The notes under the pieces are model-generated. The model worked only from the letters and a program-made list of their open reading frames with translations, did not search any database and was not told the DNA's origin. A stretch of 64,000 nucleotides of DNA from Microscilla marina ATCC 23134 (GTDB lineage Bacteria; Bacteroidota; Bacteroidia; Cytophagales; Microscillaceae). The translations under genes were made by a program, and so were the position numbers. The stretch is from positions 124,001 to 188,000 of the forward strand of contig NZ_AAWS01000014.1 of the NCBI RefSeq assembly GCF_000169175.1, written 5' to 3'. This document shows positions 1 through 9,660 of the stretch, piece after piece. Within the stretch, counting starts at the first letter, position 1. Each line of letters opens with the position of its first letter.

Positions 1-22
1 CTCTCAATATAAATAAAGTAAT

Positions 23-60
23 ACCATTCAAGGCAAGCCTTTTGGCTTGCCTTGAATGGT
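23..60. terminator. Strong intrinsic terminator hairpin
   Basis: A perfect 17-bp inverted repeat (23-39 and 44-60) encloses a 4-base TTTT loop. It lies 6 bases beyond the stop codon of the reverse-strand lipoprotein gene. The flanking T-run is weak, but the stem is long and fully paired, so it probably ends the reverse-strand operon and may work in both directions. Confidence 0.85.
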
Positions 61-66
61 TAACCT

Positions 67-849
67 CTACCTGGGGCGGCCTGTACCTTTAAAATACCTG
101 ATATATTTACCACTCCATACAGTACCCTGGTGGGTAATATAATACCCACTGCGTACGCTTCTTTTTACTCTTTTTATTACTCCATTCACTTTTTTGATAC
201 CACGATAACCCGCATCAATGAAGTAATACCTGAGATGCCCATTGATGGTATCTATTTTACTTACTACCATTGCATGTCCAATACTCTGTATGCTGCGGGT
301 TTTGCCCTTACCTATAAATACATAATCGCCCAGATGTATATCGTTTACTCTGGTGCTGTATACACCATGCTTTTGCAACACATCGGCCATCTTGCCACTC
401 ATCGATTTTAGTTTGTTGGCATACAGGCGTTTTGGGGTGAAAAACTGATCGTATTTTACCAGTTCGTGGGGTTGTAAATAACCCCTTTGTTGTTTGATCC
501 TACGTGCTTTGTCAGATTGGGCAGTAGTGCTTACCTCTCGGACAAAATAAGAACAATCTAACTTTTCACCTTTGGCTTTTGCCTTGGGGTCAGCTCCATA
601 AGTACGTTGGTCGCGAGGGTTTTTGTAAGCTTCTTGTGCCAACAATGCCCTCTTTTTGCCTGCGGTAGCGTCATAAGGAATTTCTATTGTTTTTACAGGA
701 GGTTTGACCTCTTTTTGAGCTGAAGGAGCCACTATGGTAGTAGAAACAACAGAGTCTTTGGGGGTGGCTACAGGTGGATGTTGAGTAGAGGTTGATCCGT
801 GGCAGCCCCAAAGACTGCCCACCATCAACCAAATAAATACATTTTTCAC
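67..849 (-). CDS. NlpC/P60-like lipoprotein, putative peptidoglycan amidase/endopeptidase
   Basis: This 260-residue protein starts with a lipoprotein signal whose lipobox is LWGC (Cys16), followed by a Ser/Thr/Pro-rich linker to about residue 55. The C-terminal half looks like an NlpC/P60 or CHAP cysteine hydrolase: the motif LDCSYFV places the nucleophile at Cys99, GHAMVV gives His192, and Asp212 is a possible third residue. Such enzymes cut peptide bonds in the cell wall. The start codon is GTG. It lies 20 bases behind the glucosaminidase/M15 gene and very probably shares its transcript, so the two would act on the wall together. Function is inferred from motifs only. Confidence 0.7.
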   Translation of the reverse strand: MKNVFIWLMVGSLWGCHGSTSTQHPPVATPKDSVVSTTIVAPSAQKEVKPPVKTIEIPYDATAGKKRALLAQEAYKNPRDQRTYGADPKAKAKGEKLDCSYFVREVSTTAQSDKARRIKQQRGYLQPHELVKYDQFFTPKRLYANKLKSMSGKMADVLQKHGVYSTRVNDIHLGDYVFIGKGKTRSIQSIGHAMVVSKIDTINGHLRYYFIDAGYRGIKKVNGVIKRVKRSVRSGYYITHQGTVWSGKYIRYFKGTGRPR

Positions 850-869
850 AACTTCTTGGGTTAGGGTTT

Positions 870-2588
870 TTAACTTAAGTCCCAGCGGGCTTTAGTACCC
901 CTAATGTCATAATGTACAAATGTTTTGTAAAGCCCCAGCCCGCCTTGGGTCATTTTTCCGGCTTTAGTCAACGCTTCTATTTTGGTATGTACTTGTTTAG
1001 GAGTATACCCTTTAACGACTATATCGGCAGCTTTAGCATACAAATGTTGGCTATTTGCTTTGCCCCCTACTGCCTTGTTATGGCTTGGGGTGCGATAAGA
1101 GGAATTAATGGCAATGCTTGCCCCCATTTCGGTGCGTAATATTTCCAGTTGTTTCATAAGGTTTTGTACGTTGGGATAATACTCAGGGGGTACTGCAGTG
1201 CCATCGTGACAATCAAACTCTGATGCCTTGAAGTTGGTGGAGGTAGGCACACTACTTTTGCCTTTAGTATTTTTGTCTTTTTCTTCGGTTTTTACCAACG
1301 ACACATACTTAGCCGATACCCAGCGGTGGTCGCCAATACGGTGCCATCCGTTTTTGGTTTCTAATATGGTAATTTCTGCGCCATTTTTGATTGCCTTACC
1401 ATTTTTTCCAAAATTGGCTCCTGCCCCCTTGCGTACATTCAGCGAGCTTGCCGTTACAATTCCTTTCTTAGAAGAAGGCTGTTTTTTTTGTCCGCCTAGC
1501 AACGCATCCACCTTTTTCTTTTGTATTTGGGTGGCTGTATATGTGCGGCTAATCCAAGGAACAGCGTCTAGCTCATCACTTATTCGTTGCAATACTTTTT
1601 TATCAAACGATGCCAGCGCACTGCCTCCGTGGTTGGTCATTACATACGCCAGGTTATCGCGGTGCAGCCAGGGGAGTTTATCAAATACCTGTAATATATG
1701 CGAGGCATGCGACTTTGCCAATGGCACCAGTGCTGTGCCCAAGGCAATCATATCTATTTTGCCGCTACTATATTTTTTATAGACTGTCTCTACCGGGTTG
1801 CTGGTGGTTTTTTTAGCGGTAGTAGTTTTTTTGTCAGGAGTAGTAGTGGTGAATTTAGCCCCGTTTTTATCGGCATACCTGCCAATAAACCCCATTTGCT
1901 TTTTTACATCGGCCTCATAGCTTTTGTCACTTACTCCACCATCGTCTACCTGATATCGACTTCCGCGTTCATTGACAAAGTTTTCGAGCAATTCGTCTGA
2001 GGTGCGCGCCGAGAGGTAGTCTTCTGCCATGAGGTGATAGTACATGGCTACTCCCATATCTCCATCTTTTACTTTGCTCACAAACGATGCAGTACTGTTG
2101 TTATATTCTCCAATGTTAAACGGGTTTTTTGATGCACTTCGTCCTGTCATTCCCAGGTGAGACTCAAATTGAGCCTGGGCAAGTGCAAACTCTACTGGTA
2201 CTACCTTGCTCATGTCTTTGCCATAGTGCAGGTAGCTCCAGCGGGCAGCATTGGCAAACATACTTCCGGTAATCTTGGTTTTTCCGCCCCATTTGCTTCC
2301 GGCACGATCGAGGTATACTTGTGCGCGTTTTTCATACTCCTCAAAGTATTTTTTTTCTTCGGTGGTGAGTTCACTTTGGTCTACCGGGGTGTTGTAGGCT
2401 TTCTCGAATTGGCTAAACGTCCATTTTTCTGTTTTAGAAGGCGTGGTTTTTCGCTGTATTACTGCTCCACGCTTAGCCTTATGAGGAGTTTGGTTGGTTT
2501 TAATAGTTTGATTGTGTACAACTTGCGATTTAGACTTGTTTTGTGTATTGGCACCCTCATTTTGGGTTTTCATTATTTGATCAGGCAT
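870..2588 (-). CDS. Multidomain peptidoglycan hydrolase: glucosaminidase, SH3b and M15 peptidase
   Basis: The 572-residue protein has no signal peptide. Residues 1-50 are a polar Q/N/K-rich leader ending in AVIQRK, which resembles the leaders of the two toxin-like proteins at 53.4-58.1 kb. Residues 105-245 match a FlgJ/LytD-type glucosaminidase (FALAQAQFESHLGMTG, likely catalytic Glu142). Residues 375-432 form a bacterial SH3 domain (SLNVRKGAG). Residues 450-572 match the M15/DUF882 zinc peptidase fold with SQHLYAKAAD and FVHYD, giving zinc ligands His515, Asp522 and His559. It would cleave both glycan and peptide in murein. A second ATG (residue 6) is equally plausible. The absent export signal and QRK leader hint at contractile-injection-type or other non-Sec delivery (inference). 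Confidence 0.8.
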   Translation of the reverse strand: MPDQIMKTQNEGANTQNKSKSQVVHNQTIKTNQTPHKAKRGAVIQRKTTPSKTEKWTFSQFEKAYNTPVDQSELTTEEKKYFEEYEKRAQVYLDRAGSKWGGKTKITGSMFANAARWSYLHYGKDMSKVVPVEFALAQAQFESHLGMTGRSASKNPFNIGEYNNSTASFVSKVKDGDMGVAMYYHLMAEDYLSARTSDELLENFVNERGSRYQVDDGGVSDKSYEADVKKQMGFIGRYADKNGAKFTTTTPDKKTTTAKKTTSNPVETVYKKYSSGKIDMIALGTALVPLAKSHASHILQVFDKLPWLHRDNLAYVMTNHGGSALASFDKKVLQRISDELDAVPWISRTYTATQIQKKKVDALLGGQKKQPSSKKGIVTASSLNVRKGAGANFGKNGKAIKNGAEITILETKNGWHRIGDHRWVSAKYVSLVKTEEKDKNTKGKSSVPTSTNFKASEFDCHDGTAVPPEYYPNVQNLMKQLEILRTEMGASIAINSSYRTPSHNKAVGGKANSQHLYAKAADIVVKGYTPKQVHTKIEALTKAGKMTQGGLGLYKTFVHYDIRGTKARWDLS

Positions 2589-2823
2589 AATTACTTTAGG
2601 TATTTAACGAATGATATTATTGTTTTACTTTAGGTGAGCAATCTAGTATTTTATTACTAAAAAAAGTCTGTTTTCAAGTTTAAGTTTATGTGTCTTTTTA
2701 TTGTTTGATATGGGCGCTATTATGCGATAATTTGGGCGAATCCCCTGTTTTTTGCCTAAATTTGCCCCAATTGTCACGTTGTATATAGCCTGAAAAACAG
2801 GTACAAATCATTAAATTAACAAA

Positions 2824-3948
2824 ATGCAAAAAGTAGGTATATTAGGAGGTGGGCAACTGGGACGTATGTTGATCCAGGCAGGCATTGATTTCGACCTTGA
2901 TATTAGTGTGTTAGATCCTGACCCCAACGCACCCTGTAAATTGTTTGCCAACAGGTTTGAAGTAGGTAAACTTACTGATTTTGATACGGTGTATCAGTTT
3001 GGGCAAACTGTCGATGTGCTTACCATAGAGATAGAGAGTGTAAATGTAGATGCATTGGAGAAACTGCACCAGGAAGGAAAAAAAGTTTTTCCTCAACCCC
3101 AGGTCATTCGAACTATTCAAGACAAACGTTTACAAAAGCAATTTTATCAAACACATCAAATTCCTTCGCCTGAGTTTGTGCTCATAGACAATAAGGGGCA
3201 GTTGGCTGATCACGCTGACTTCTTGCCTGCTTTTCAGAAATTGGGCAAAGATGGATACGATGGGCGAGGGGTACAAAAACTTACCAGTCCCAATGATTTT
3301 GAACATGGATTTGACAAACCCAGTTTGCTCGAAAAGCTGGTAGACATTGACAAGGAAATTTCGGTCATTGTAGCACGTAACGAAAGCGGAGGCATGCGCA
3401 CTTTCCCTGTGGTCGAGCTGGTGTTTCATCCTGCACACAACTTGGTAGACTACTTGTTGGCACCCGCCCAAATTACCCCCGAACAAGCTGCTCAGGCCGA
3501 AGCCCTGGCACAAGAGGTAATGCTTAAACTAGATATGGTAGGCTTGCTGGCAATAGAGTTGTTTTTGACCAAAGAAGGCAAAATTTTAGTAAATGAAGTG
3601 GCCCCTCGACCTCATAATAGTGGGCATCATACAATCAAAGCCAATGGTACCTCACAATATGAGCAACTTTGGCGGGCTATTTTGAATTTACCTTTGGGAG
3701 ACACCAGTGCACAGAGTTTGGCGGCAATGGTGAATGTGTTGGGGGCAAGCGGGCATACTGGCAATGCACATTATGAGGGAGTAAACGATACTTTGGGGGT
3801 AAAGGGGGCTTATTTGCATTTGTATGGTAAAAAGCTAACCAAACCTTCGCGCAAAATGGGGCACGTGACTATTCTTGACCAAACGCTGCAAGGGCTCGAA
3901 GAAAAGATTGACCTGATTAAGCGGAGCATCAAGGTGGTAAGTAAATGA
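2824..3948 (+). CDS. purK: N5-carboxyaminoimidazole ribonucleotide synthase
   Basis: PurK uses ATP and bicarbonate to carboxylate 5-aminoimidazole ribonucleotide, a cytoplasmic step of de novo purine synthesis. The 374-residue product has the family's normal length. It begins with the nucleotide-binding start VGILGGGQLGRML, and the ATP-grasp core follows (KLGKDGYDGRGVQ near residue 140, LVNEVAPRPHNSGHHT near residue 258). It is a lone forward gene. Its partner purE lies about 32 kb away on the other strand, so the two steps are not in one operon here. The preceding 235 bases hold no gene. Confidence 0.97.
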   Translation: MQKVGILGGGQLGRMLIQAGIDFDLDISVLDPDPNAPCKLFANRFEVGKLTDFDTVYQFGQTVDVLTIEIESVNVDALEKLHQEGKKVFPQPQVIRTIQDKRLQKQFYQTHQIPSPEFVLIDNKGQLADHADFLPAFQKLGKDGYDGRGVQKLTSPNDFEHGFDKPSLLEKLVDIDKEISVIVARNESGGMRTFPVVELVFHPAHNLVDYLLAPAQITPEQAAQAEALAQEVMLKLDMVGLLAIELFLTKEGKILVNEVAPRPHNSGHHTIKANGTSQYEQLWRAILNLPLGDTSAQSLAAMVNVLGASGHTGNAHYEGVNDTLGVKGAYLHLYGKKLTKPSRKMGHVTILDQTLQGLEEKIDLIKRSIKVVSK

Positions 3949-4331
3949 TGTGGTTGGTAGCCCTTACTGGGTTCTGGGTTCTAGATGCTAGATACTGGGT
4001 TTTACACCTTGAGTTTTAAGCAACTACGAATTTCACAATACATGTATTCTCAGGTGTTTATAAATTTGCTAGTCAAAAGCGTCAACAGGTGCAAGCTTTC
4101 AGCAACAAGCTTTCAGCAACAAGCTTCAAGTTAGCCCCTGTGCTACCAGCAACTAACATGTATATAAATTGTTCATTTTTAAGTGTTTATAGTTTTGTTA
4201 GTCAAAAATGCCAACAGGTTTTACACCAGCAAACTTTAAATATTTATATGCCGACGATACGTCGTGTGGTATGCTGAGCTTTAGAGCATAACGTTAGCGT
4301 TGGAAGGCAAAGTTATTTTTACGATTTGCTT
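3949..4331. repeat. Intergenic region with short tandem and direct repeats
   Basis: The spacer after purK holds no convincing gene. It contains a tandem of CAAGCTTTCAGCAA-like units at about 4091-4130, and a 37-bp imperfect direct duplication: 4054-4090 and 4183-4219 share GTGTTTATA, TAGTCAAAA and CAACAGGT. Similar CAAGCTTCAAG strings recur near 35.4 kb. An open frame at 4089-4277 simply reads through these repeats and is not taken as a gene. Confidence 0.6.
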
Positions 4332-4380
4332 AAAAAAGGCATACGCCACCAAATACTTTTTTGGTAGCGTATGCCTTTTT
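4332..4380. terminator. Bidirectional intrinsic terminator
   Basis: A-rich stem AAAAAAGGCATACGC...GCGTATGCCTTTTTT with one internal mismatch and a short AT-rich loop. It lies just downstream of the reverse-strand GlsB/YeaQ gene (stop at 4409) and downstream of the purK spacer, so it can serve both strands. Confidence 0.85.
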
Positions 4381-4408
4381 TAATTAATGAGGTTGTGTGT
4401 AGTTGTAT

Positions 4409-4669
4409 TTAACGTCTCAGCGATTTAATAAGAAACAGTAATACTACAGAACCAAATATTGCGGTAAATATGCTGGGAAGGCTCAACCCTCCAACTGTTG
4501 CCCCTGATATTTTGAGTACAGAACCAAGCCAGCCTCCTAAAAAGCTACCTGCTATACCAATTAATATGGTGCCAAGCAATCCGGTGCCTATGCCACCAAT
4601 CAGCTTACTTGCTATCCATCCAGAAAGTGCTCCTAATAGCATCCATACTATAATACTTGCGATTGTCAT
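4409..4669 (-). CDS. GlsB/YeaQ/YmgE family small membrane protein
   Basis: The 86-residue protein is almost entirely membrane-embedded, with about three glycine-rich transmembrane segments (residues 3-22, 27-50 and 62-82). The pattern GALSGWIASKLIGG...GLLGTILIGIAGSFLGGWLG is typical of the GlsB/YeaQ/YmgE (transglycosylase-associated) family. These proteins often accumulate under general or envelope stress, but their biochemical role is not settled. It is a single-gene unit with a terminator just downstream. Length and topology are normal for the family. Confidence 0.9.
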   Translation of the reverse strand: MTIASIIVWMLLGALSGWIASKLIGGIGTGLLGTILIGIAGSFLGGWLGSVLKISGATVGGLSLPSIFTAIFGSVVLLFLIKSLRR

Positions 4670-5875
4670 AATTATATAAATTTAAAGTTTGTTTGTGATA
4701 CAGTAAATGCGTATCTGACCTAAGCCAGGTAGTTGTTAAGTTACTAAAAAAATCACCTACATAGGAGTAAAAAGTGATTTAATATTTCTTGTGGTTATTA
4801 TATGCTTAGTTAATCACCTGATTGTATTGGCTATAATTTTTCTTTTCTTTCCCTTTAGGTCTTGCTTTTACCTCCCCTCCTTCTTTAAAAAGGAAGTAAT
4901 CAGTATTGAAGTGTTTTGGGTAGGTGTGTGGTTGAACACATTATATTGAAGCCTGATGCCTGTTTCCTACTCATTTGTTTTTCCATTCTTAAAAATACGA
5001 CAAAGAACTGCTCTAATTGTTTTTGCATTTAGTGTCTGGAGTACTAGACTTCGGAGGCTGATTGTCAAGGTAAAATCAGCCGCTATTTTATGCAATACTC
5101 CAGCGTCAAAAAGTCAGTAAATAACCAAGGCATTCAGGCGATAATTCCGGCAGATGGCAAAACTGTAGAATTGACTTCGGTAGTAGCTGTTTAAGGCAAC
5201 TAAAGGGTACGTAAAAACGTTTGTCTTTTTCTGATTATTTGCTTTCGATAAAATACACATTAATTGTACTTATCCGCTATGAAAATTTTTACTTTCCATT
5301 TAGATTAATCAAAGAGTTTATTGTGCTGATATGGTCAATGATACTATTATGATTGGGATTAATTGCTACTTCGGAGGGTTTTTGTTAAAAAAGTGTAAAC
5401 ATTTTAGGCTCCTAATGTGTGACTGCGCTCCTTTTTTCAATAGCTTTGCAAAACGATTCGGAATAAAGAATATTTTATTTTTTGACTAAATTTAGTTTAC
5501 AAAAGAAGTAATGTGAAATAAAAATTTGTAGTTTATTAAGATTCGGGTGCTGAGCATATATATGTTGAGAAACCTACTTCAAAACTACTTTTCTGGTGTA
5601 AGCCAGGTATTTTATTTGACTACTGTCATTCTATTATTTTTTTAGAAAATATAACACCAGCTATTGATTGTAAGACGAGCTATGGACAAGTAATAATTGA
5701 GGAAAAGCAGTGTTAAGTGAGGAATTGACTTCGCATAGCCAGGCTTAAAAAAAATGTACTTAACAATTATTTGTTGAATGTAGACGATGCTTTATCAAAA
5801 CACTGTTACTTGTTATTTTTCAGAAAAATAATGCGCTAAAACTAATTAACCCTTAACAAACAAAACACTCTTAGA
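4670..5875. other. 1.2 kb gene-free spacer before the C10 protease
   Basis: This AT-rich spacer has no frame long enough to be a convincing gene. At 5027-5049 it carries one end of the dispersed element described at 22.4 and 35.1 kb (TTTAGTGTCTGGAGTACTAG). A 34-codon frame at 5090-5194 (starting MQYSSVKKSVNNQG) could be a relic but matches nothing I recognise. Near 5733 lies a GCATAGCCAGGC string related to the hairpin family. The long 5' region presumably holds the protease promoter. Confidence 0.5.
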
Positions 5876-8428
5876 ATGAAGCGATTATTTACTACTCTTT
5901 TTATGAGCTTATTGCTCATAGGAAACCTTGCTGCTGACCCTATCCAAAAGTCGACAGCAGTTAGTGTTGCACTCAACTGGCTTTCTAGCCAAAACGGAAA
6001 CCAAAGAACTACAGGAAACCAAAAAACAGTAAAAAGCTGTGAAGCTGTAGTGTACAAAGGCATGACAGTATACTACCTTGTGTCTTACAACGAAGGTGGT
6101 TATGTGATTGTATCTGCTGATGATAAAGCCAAGCCTGTATTGGGCTATTCAGAAACAAATCCTTTGGATGATTCTTTCCAAAATCCGGTGATTCAGAACT
6201 GGATGAAAAACTACAAAATTTATGTATACGACCTGGTAAAAACTCAACAAAAGGCAAGAAGAACTTCTTATAGAGCTGCCTGGAGCCGTTTGACCCGCAA
6301 CGAGTCTAAGCGTGTAAAAACCAAGGTAGAGCCTATGATGTCTGACATCTTGTATAGCCAGGGAAGTGGCTGGAACGCTCAGTGTCCAGAAGACGAAAAA
6401 GGACCTAGCGGACGTGCTTTGGTTGGTTGTGTAGCTACTGCTATGGGTCAAGTAATGAGATTCTGGGAGCACCCACGCCAGGGACAAGGTTCAAGAACTT
6501 ATAACCACAATACGTATGGTGAATTGTCGGCTGATTTTGGCAACACTATTTACGACTGGTCGGCTATGTCAAAGTCAAGAGCTGACGAGCACAACGCACA
6601 ACTATTGTATCACTGTGGAGTTTCTGTAAGAATGAACTACAGTGGAGAGTCTTCTGGAGCATACTCTAGAGACGTAGTAACTGCATTGAAAAATTATTTC
6701 CGTTACGATCGTGGCATCAGCATGATCTACAAAAGCCGTTACTCTGCCCAGGACTGGTCTGACAAAATGAAAGAAGAGCTTTCAGAAGGACGTCCTGTAT
6801 TGTATTCGGCAAGAAGTACCTTAACTACCAACGCTGGTCACTTGTTTGCCTTAGATGGTTATGAAGTAACAAACGAAGGTGATTACTTCAGCATTAACTG
6901 GGGATGGGCTGGACGCTCTAACGGTTATTTTTACCTAACCGAGATGATTACACACGGTGGTGACCACAACTGGGTAGAAAGCAACGCGGCTATTATTGGT
7001 ATCAAACCTGTAAATGCTGCCCCTGAGTTTACTTCTGTTCCTGCTGCAAGTATTGCTGCCAACCAAACTTTTACTTACAATGTAACTGTAATGGATGCAG
7101 ACGGTGATGACGTAACCCTTTCTTTAGTTTCTGGCCCTGCTTGGTTAACTCTTGCTAAAGAGAATGGTCAATATGTATTGCGTGGTACTCCTGATGCTGG
7201 TCAGGCAGGTGCTGCTCAGGTAGTAATTGCTGCCAACGATGGCAAAGAATCTGCAGAGCAAACCTTCAATATCTGGATCAAGGCTACCTCTAAAATGGTT
7301 GATTTTGAAACCAACGACTTTACTCAAGCGGCGTTCTCGTTTACCGATGACAAACAATGGGAGCTTACTCAAGCAGTATCAATGGCTGGTTATGGAGTAA
7401 AATCTTTGACTATTGCCGATAACCAAAGTACTGAAGTAGCGATTACTGAAACTTTCAACGAAGGTGCTGCGGTAGCGTTCAACTTCAAGGTTTCGTCTGA
7501 AAGAAAATACGACTTTTTGCGATTCTTTATTGACGGAGAAGAGCAAGGCAAATGGAGTGGCGATATCAACTGGACAAGCATCAGTTTTGCGGTACCTGCT
7601 GGTGAGCATACTTTGACTTGGGCTTATACCAAAGACGGTTCACAGAAAAGAGGCGATGATGCTGCTTACTTAGACAATATTGAATTGATTAATCCTAAAG
7701 TAGGACAAACTCCTCAAATTGCTATTGACTTCGAAACTACTGATTTTAGCCAAGAGGCTTTCACTTTTAGTGGTACTAGCAACGACTTCAAATGGGAAGT
7801 AACCCAAACTGGCGGAGCTACTGGTTATGCGGCAAAATCGCAAACTATTACTCACGACGAAAAAGTGAGCATGTCAATCACCAAAACGTTTGGTGCCAAC
7901 GGTGCCGTTTTCTTTGACAGAAAAGTTTCTTCTGAGGGCAACTACGACTTCTTAGAGTTTTATGTAGATGGTCAATTGCAAGAAAAATGGAGTGGCAATG
8001 TAGACTGGAGCCGTGTAAACTTTAGCGTAGCAGCTGGTGAGCATACCCTTACCTGGACCTACAACAAAGACTACTCTGTGTCTTCTGGTGATGATGCTGC
8101 CTGGGTTGATAACATCGAGTTGGTGGGTGTAGACAATGGTACTGACCAACGTTTGGCTGCGCCTACTACTGTAACTACTTTGAAGCAAAACTTCCCTAAC
8201 CCTGCCCAATACAGCACTCAAATTGGTTTTGAGTTGGCTGAGGCTGGTAAGGTAAAAGTAGACGTGTTAAACTTGTCAGGTAAAGTGGTAACTACTGTGT
8301 TGAACCAAGCTTTAGAGGCTGGTGCACATCGTGTACAGTTGAACACTACTGGCTTGCAAAAAGGCATCTACATTTACCGTTTGGCAGTAGCTGGTAAAGT
8401 ATTTACTAAAACAATGGTAGTGAAGTAA
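5876..8428 (+). CDS. T9SS-exported C10 family (streptopain-like) cysteine protease
   Basis: This 850-residue secreted protease starts with a Sec signal peptide (cleavage near residue 20). A Spi-inhibitor-like propeptide spans about residues 21-125. The peptidase C10 domain follows, with nucleophile Cys185 in ALVGCVATAMGQ, His322 in NAGHLFALDGYE, and the WGWAGRSNGYF signature. Residues about 380-465 form a cadherin/He_PIG-like Ig domain. Two repeats of about 150 residues (starting DFETNDFTQAAF and DFETTDFSQEAF) look like lectin-type sandwich domains. The last 80 residues are a type A T9SS sorting domain (NFPNPAQ...GIYIYRLAVAGK). It should be exported through the outer membrane by T9SS, to which the PorV homologue at 43.3 kb belongs. 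Confidence 0.93.
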   Translation: MKRLFTTLFMSLLLIGNLAADPIQKSTAVSVALNWLSSQNGNQRTTGNQKTVKSCEAVVYKGMTVYYLVSYNEGGYVIVSADDKAKPVLGYSETNPLDDSFQNPVIQNWMKNYKIYVYDLVKTQQKARRTSYRAAWSRLTRNESKRVKTKVEPMMSDILYSQGSGWNAQCPEDEKGPSGRALVGCVATAMGQVMRFWEHPRQGQGSRTYNHNTYGELSADFGNTIYDWSAMSKSRADEHNAQLLYHCGVSVRMNYSGESSGAYSRDVVTALKNYFRYDRGISMIYKSRYSAQDWSDKMKEELSEGRPVLYSARSTLTTNAGHLFALDGYEVTNEGDYFSINWGWAGRSNGYFYLTEMITHGGDHNWVESNAAIIGIKPVNAAPEFTSVPAASIAANQTFTYNVTVMDADGDDVTLSLVSGPAWLTLAKENGQYVLRGTPDAGQAGAAQVVIAANDGKESAEQTFNIWIKATSKMVDFETNDFTQAAFSFTDDKQWELTQAVSMAGYGVKSLTIADNQSTEVAITETFNEGAAVAFNFKVSSERKYDFLRFFIDGEEQGKWSGDINWTSISFAVPAGEHTLTWAYTKDGSQKRGDDAAYLDNIELINPKVGQTPQIAIDFETTDFSQEAFTFSGTSNDFKWEVTQTGGATGYAAKSQTITHDEKVSMSITKTFGANGAVFFDRKVSSEGNYDFLEFYVDGQLQEKWSGNVDWSRVNFSVAAGEHTLTWTYNKDYSVSSGDDAAWVDNIELVGVDNGTDQRLAAPTTVTTLKQNFPNPAQYSTQIGFELAEAGKVKVDVLNLSGKVVTTVLNQALEAGAHRVQLNTTGLQKGIYIYRLAVAGKVFTKTMVVK

Positions 8429-8485
8429 TAAGCCTTCATTGAATAAACACTGGGTTTTAAAAGCTCAAGTGACGATATACCAAAC

Positions 8486-8517
8486 AAAAAGGGCACGTTC
8501 AACAACGTGCCCTTTTT
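8486..8517 (+). terminator. Intrinsic terminator after the C10 protease
   Basis: Perfect 14-bp stem (8486-8499 with 8504-8517), AAAAAGGGCACGTT, with a 4-base CAAC loop and a T-run. It lies 57 bases after the protease stop codon. Confidence 0.92.
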
Positions 8518-8612
8518 GCTTTTTAGCATACCTGTACAAACCTGGCACAAAAAAGAAACGTGGAATTTATGCTACTTGTAAGCCTTTTGGTTTAAACCCA
8601 GAAAATGATGAC

Positions 8613-9128
8613 TCACATGAGGTGCAGCAAGCGCGCTATAAAAAGCCCGTTTTTGCCGTGGTTGCCCCAAAGTTTACCTCCCGACTTATAATAATTGTCA
8701 AAGTCTTGTGCTGTCCAATCAAGCTCCAGCACAGCCTTACCGTTTTCAAGCATTACCTTATATTTTGTCATGCCCCTTGTTTTGGCTATTCTATCGGCTT
8801 TGGCTTTGCTGGTAATGGCAGGGCGCAAAAGCGAAGGAGCTACATTATAGTCGTTGGGTTCGGGTGGTAGCAGGGGGGGCGGGCTATAGTGTAGGTGGGT
8901 ATACACCTTTTGCAAATCTTTGTAAATGGCGGCTTTGAGTCTTTTGACCAGGTCTATGTCGTACACCATAAAAGCATACTTTGGTGGCTTGCCCACATAA
9001 GCCCACGTGAGCCTATGCAGCAGGGCATCGAGTCGCTGCATTACCTGATCTAAACTGGCAAAGTTTTCGGCCAATTGTTGTATAGCTGTAGCAGTGGGTT
9101 GTGCTTCTTTGTTTATGCTGTTTTTCAT
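8613..9128 (-). CDS. Uncharacterised protein, paralogue of the upstream neighbour
   Basis: I do not recognise this 171-residue soluble protein. It aligns throughout with the 169-residue product of the adjacent gene: both have AIQQ, then LLHR(L/M)T-AY-G-P near residue 45, a D-D/L-LKAAI-KDLQ-like helix, a proline-rich middle, and a C-terminal W(T)xQDxxxY...GKLWGN motif ending in a FI-R-LHLM string. The two genes are separated by 10 bases and follow the KilA-N gene in one reverse-strand operon, so they are an old tandem duplication that probably works with it. No signal peptide or membrane segment is visible. Confidence 0.75.
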   Translation of the reverse strand: MKNSINKEAQPTATAIQQLAENFASLDQVMQRLDALLHRLTWAYVGKPPKYAFMVYDIDLVKRLKAAIYKDLQKVYTHLHYSPPPLLPPEPNDYNVAPSLLRPAITSKAKADRIAKTRGMTKYKVMLENGKAVLELDWTAQDFDNYYKSGGKLWGNHGKNGLFIARLLHLM

Positions 9129-9138
9129 TGTTGTGACC

Positions 9139-9648
9139 TTATAGGTTCTCCTGATTGTCTTGCATCAGGTGTAAAAAACGAATGATAAAAACACCTTCAT
9201 CGGAGAAGTTACCCCATAGTTTACCCACCGATTCTTGGTAGGCTTTTACGTCTTGTTGGGTCCAATTGGTAAACAATGCATATTCATTTTGGAGTTTTAC
9301 TGCCCTAAAATCAGTAATTCCTTTAGCTTCGGCAATGGCTATAGCTTGCTCAATGCTGGTTATTGGCTTAGGTCTGGTCAGTGGGCGTATGTGCGAATGG
9401 TCTTCTGTAGGCAACGCCCGGTAATGGGGTGCAGGGCAAGCGTTTTGCAGGTCTTGTTTAATGGCTTGCCTCAATTGGTGTAAAAAATCGTAATCGCCCA
9501 CTAAAAAGTAATTGGGCTGCGGGTTGCCAGCATACGCCAATGTCATTCTGTGCAGCAGGTTGTCAAACAGTTCTAATAGTTCGGCTTCGCTGCCAAAGGT
9601 TTCAATGACTTGTTGTATGGCGGTAGTGTTTGTTTGGGGGTTTTGCAT
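9139..9648 (-). CDS. Uncharacterised protein, second copy of the tandem pair
   Basis: This 169-residue protein is the middle gene of the reverse operon KilA-N gene, this gene, paralogue. It lies 12 bases behind the KilA-N gene and 10 bases before its paralogue, spacing that implies co-transcription. Shared landmarks with the paralogue are LLHRMTLAYAGNPQ, FLVGDYDFLHQLRQAI and the C-terminal GKLWGNFSDEGVFIIRFLHLM. The segment ITSIEQAIAIAEAKGITDFRAVKLQNEYALF could form a small alpha/beta fold. No catalytic motif is evident. Association with KilA-N suggests a phage- or mobile-element-derived module (inference). Confidence 0.75.
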   Translation of the reverse strand: MQNPQTNTTAIQQVIETFGSEAELLELFDNLLHRMTLAYAGNPQPNYFLVGDYDFLHQLRQAIKQDLQNACPAPHYRALPTEDHSHIRPLTRPKPITSIEQAIAIAEAKGITDFRAVKLQNEYALFTNWTQQDVKAYQESVGKLWGNFSDEGVFIIRFLHLMQDNQENL

Positions 9649-9660
9649 AAGGGCAGAGGT

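Noticed and set aside
4089-4277. Small forward gene after purK
   Set aside because: The frame is built from tandem and direct repeats and has no family likeness.
8439-8870. Forward frame of 143 codons after the C10 protease
   Set aside because: It crosses a perfect terminator hairpin and is antisense to the better supported gene at 8613-9128.
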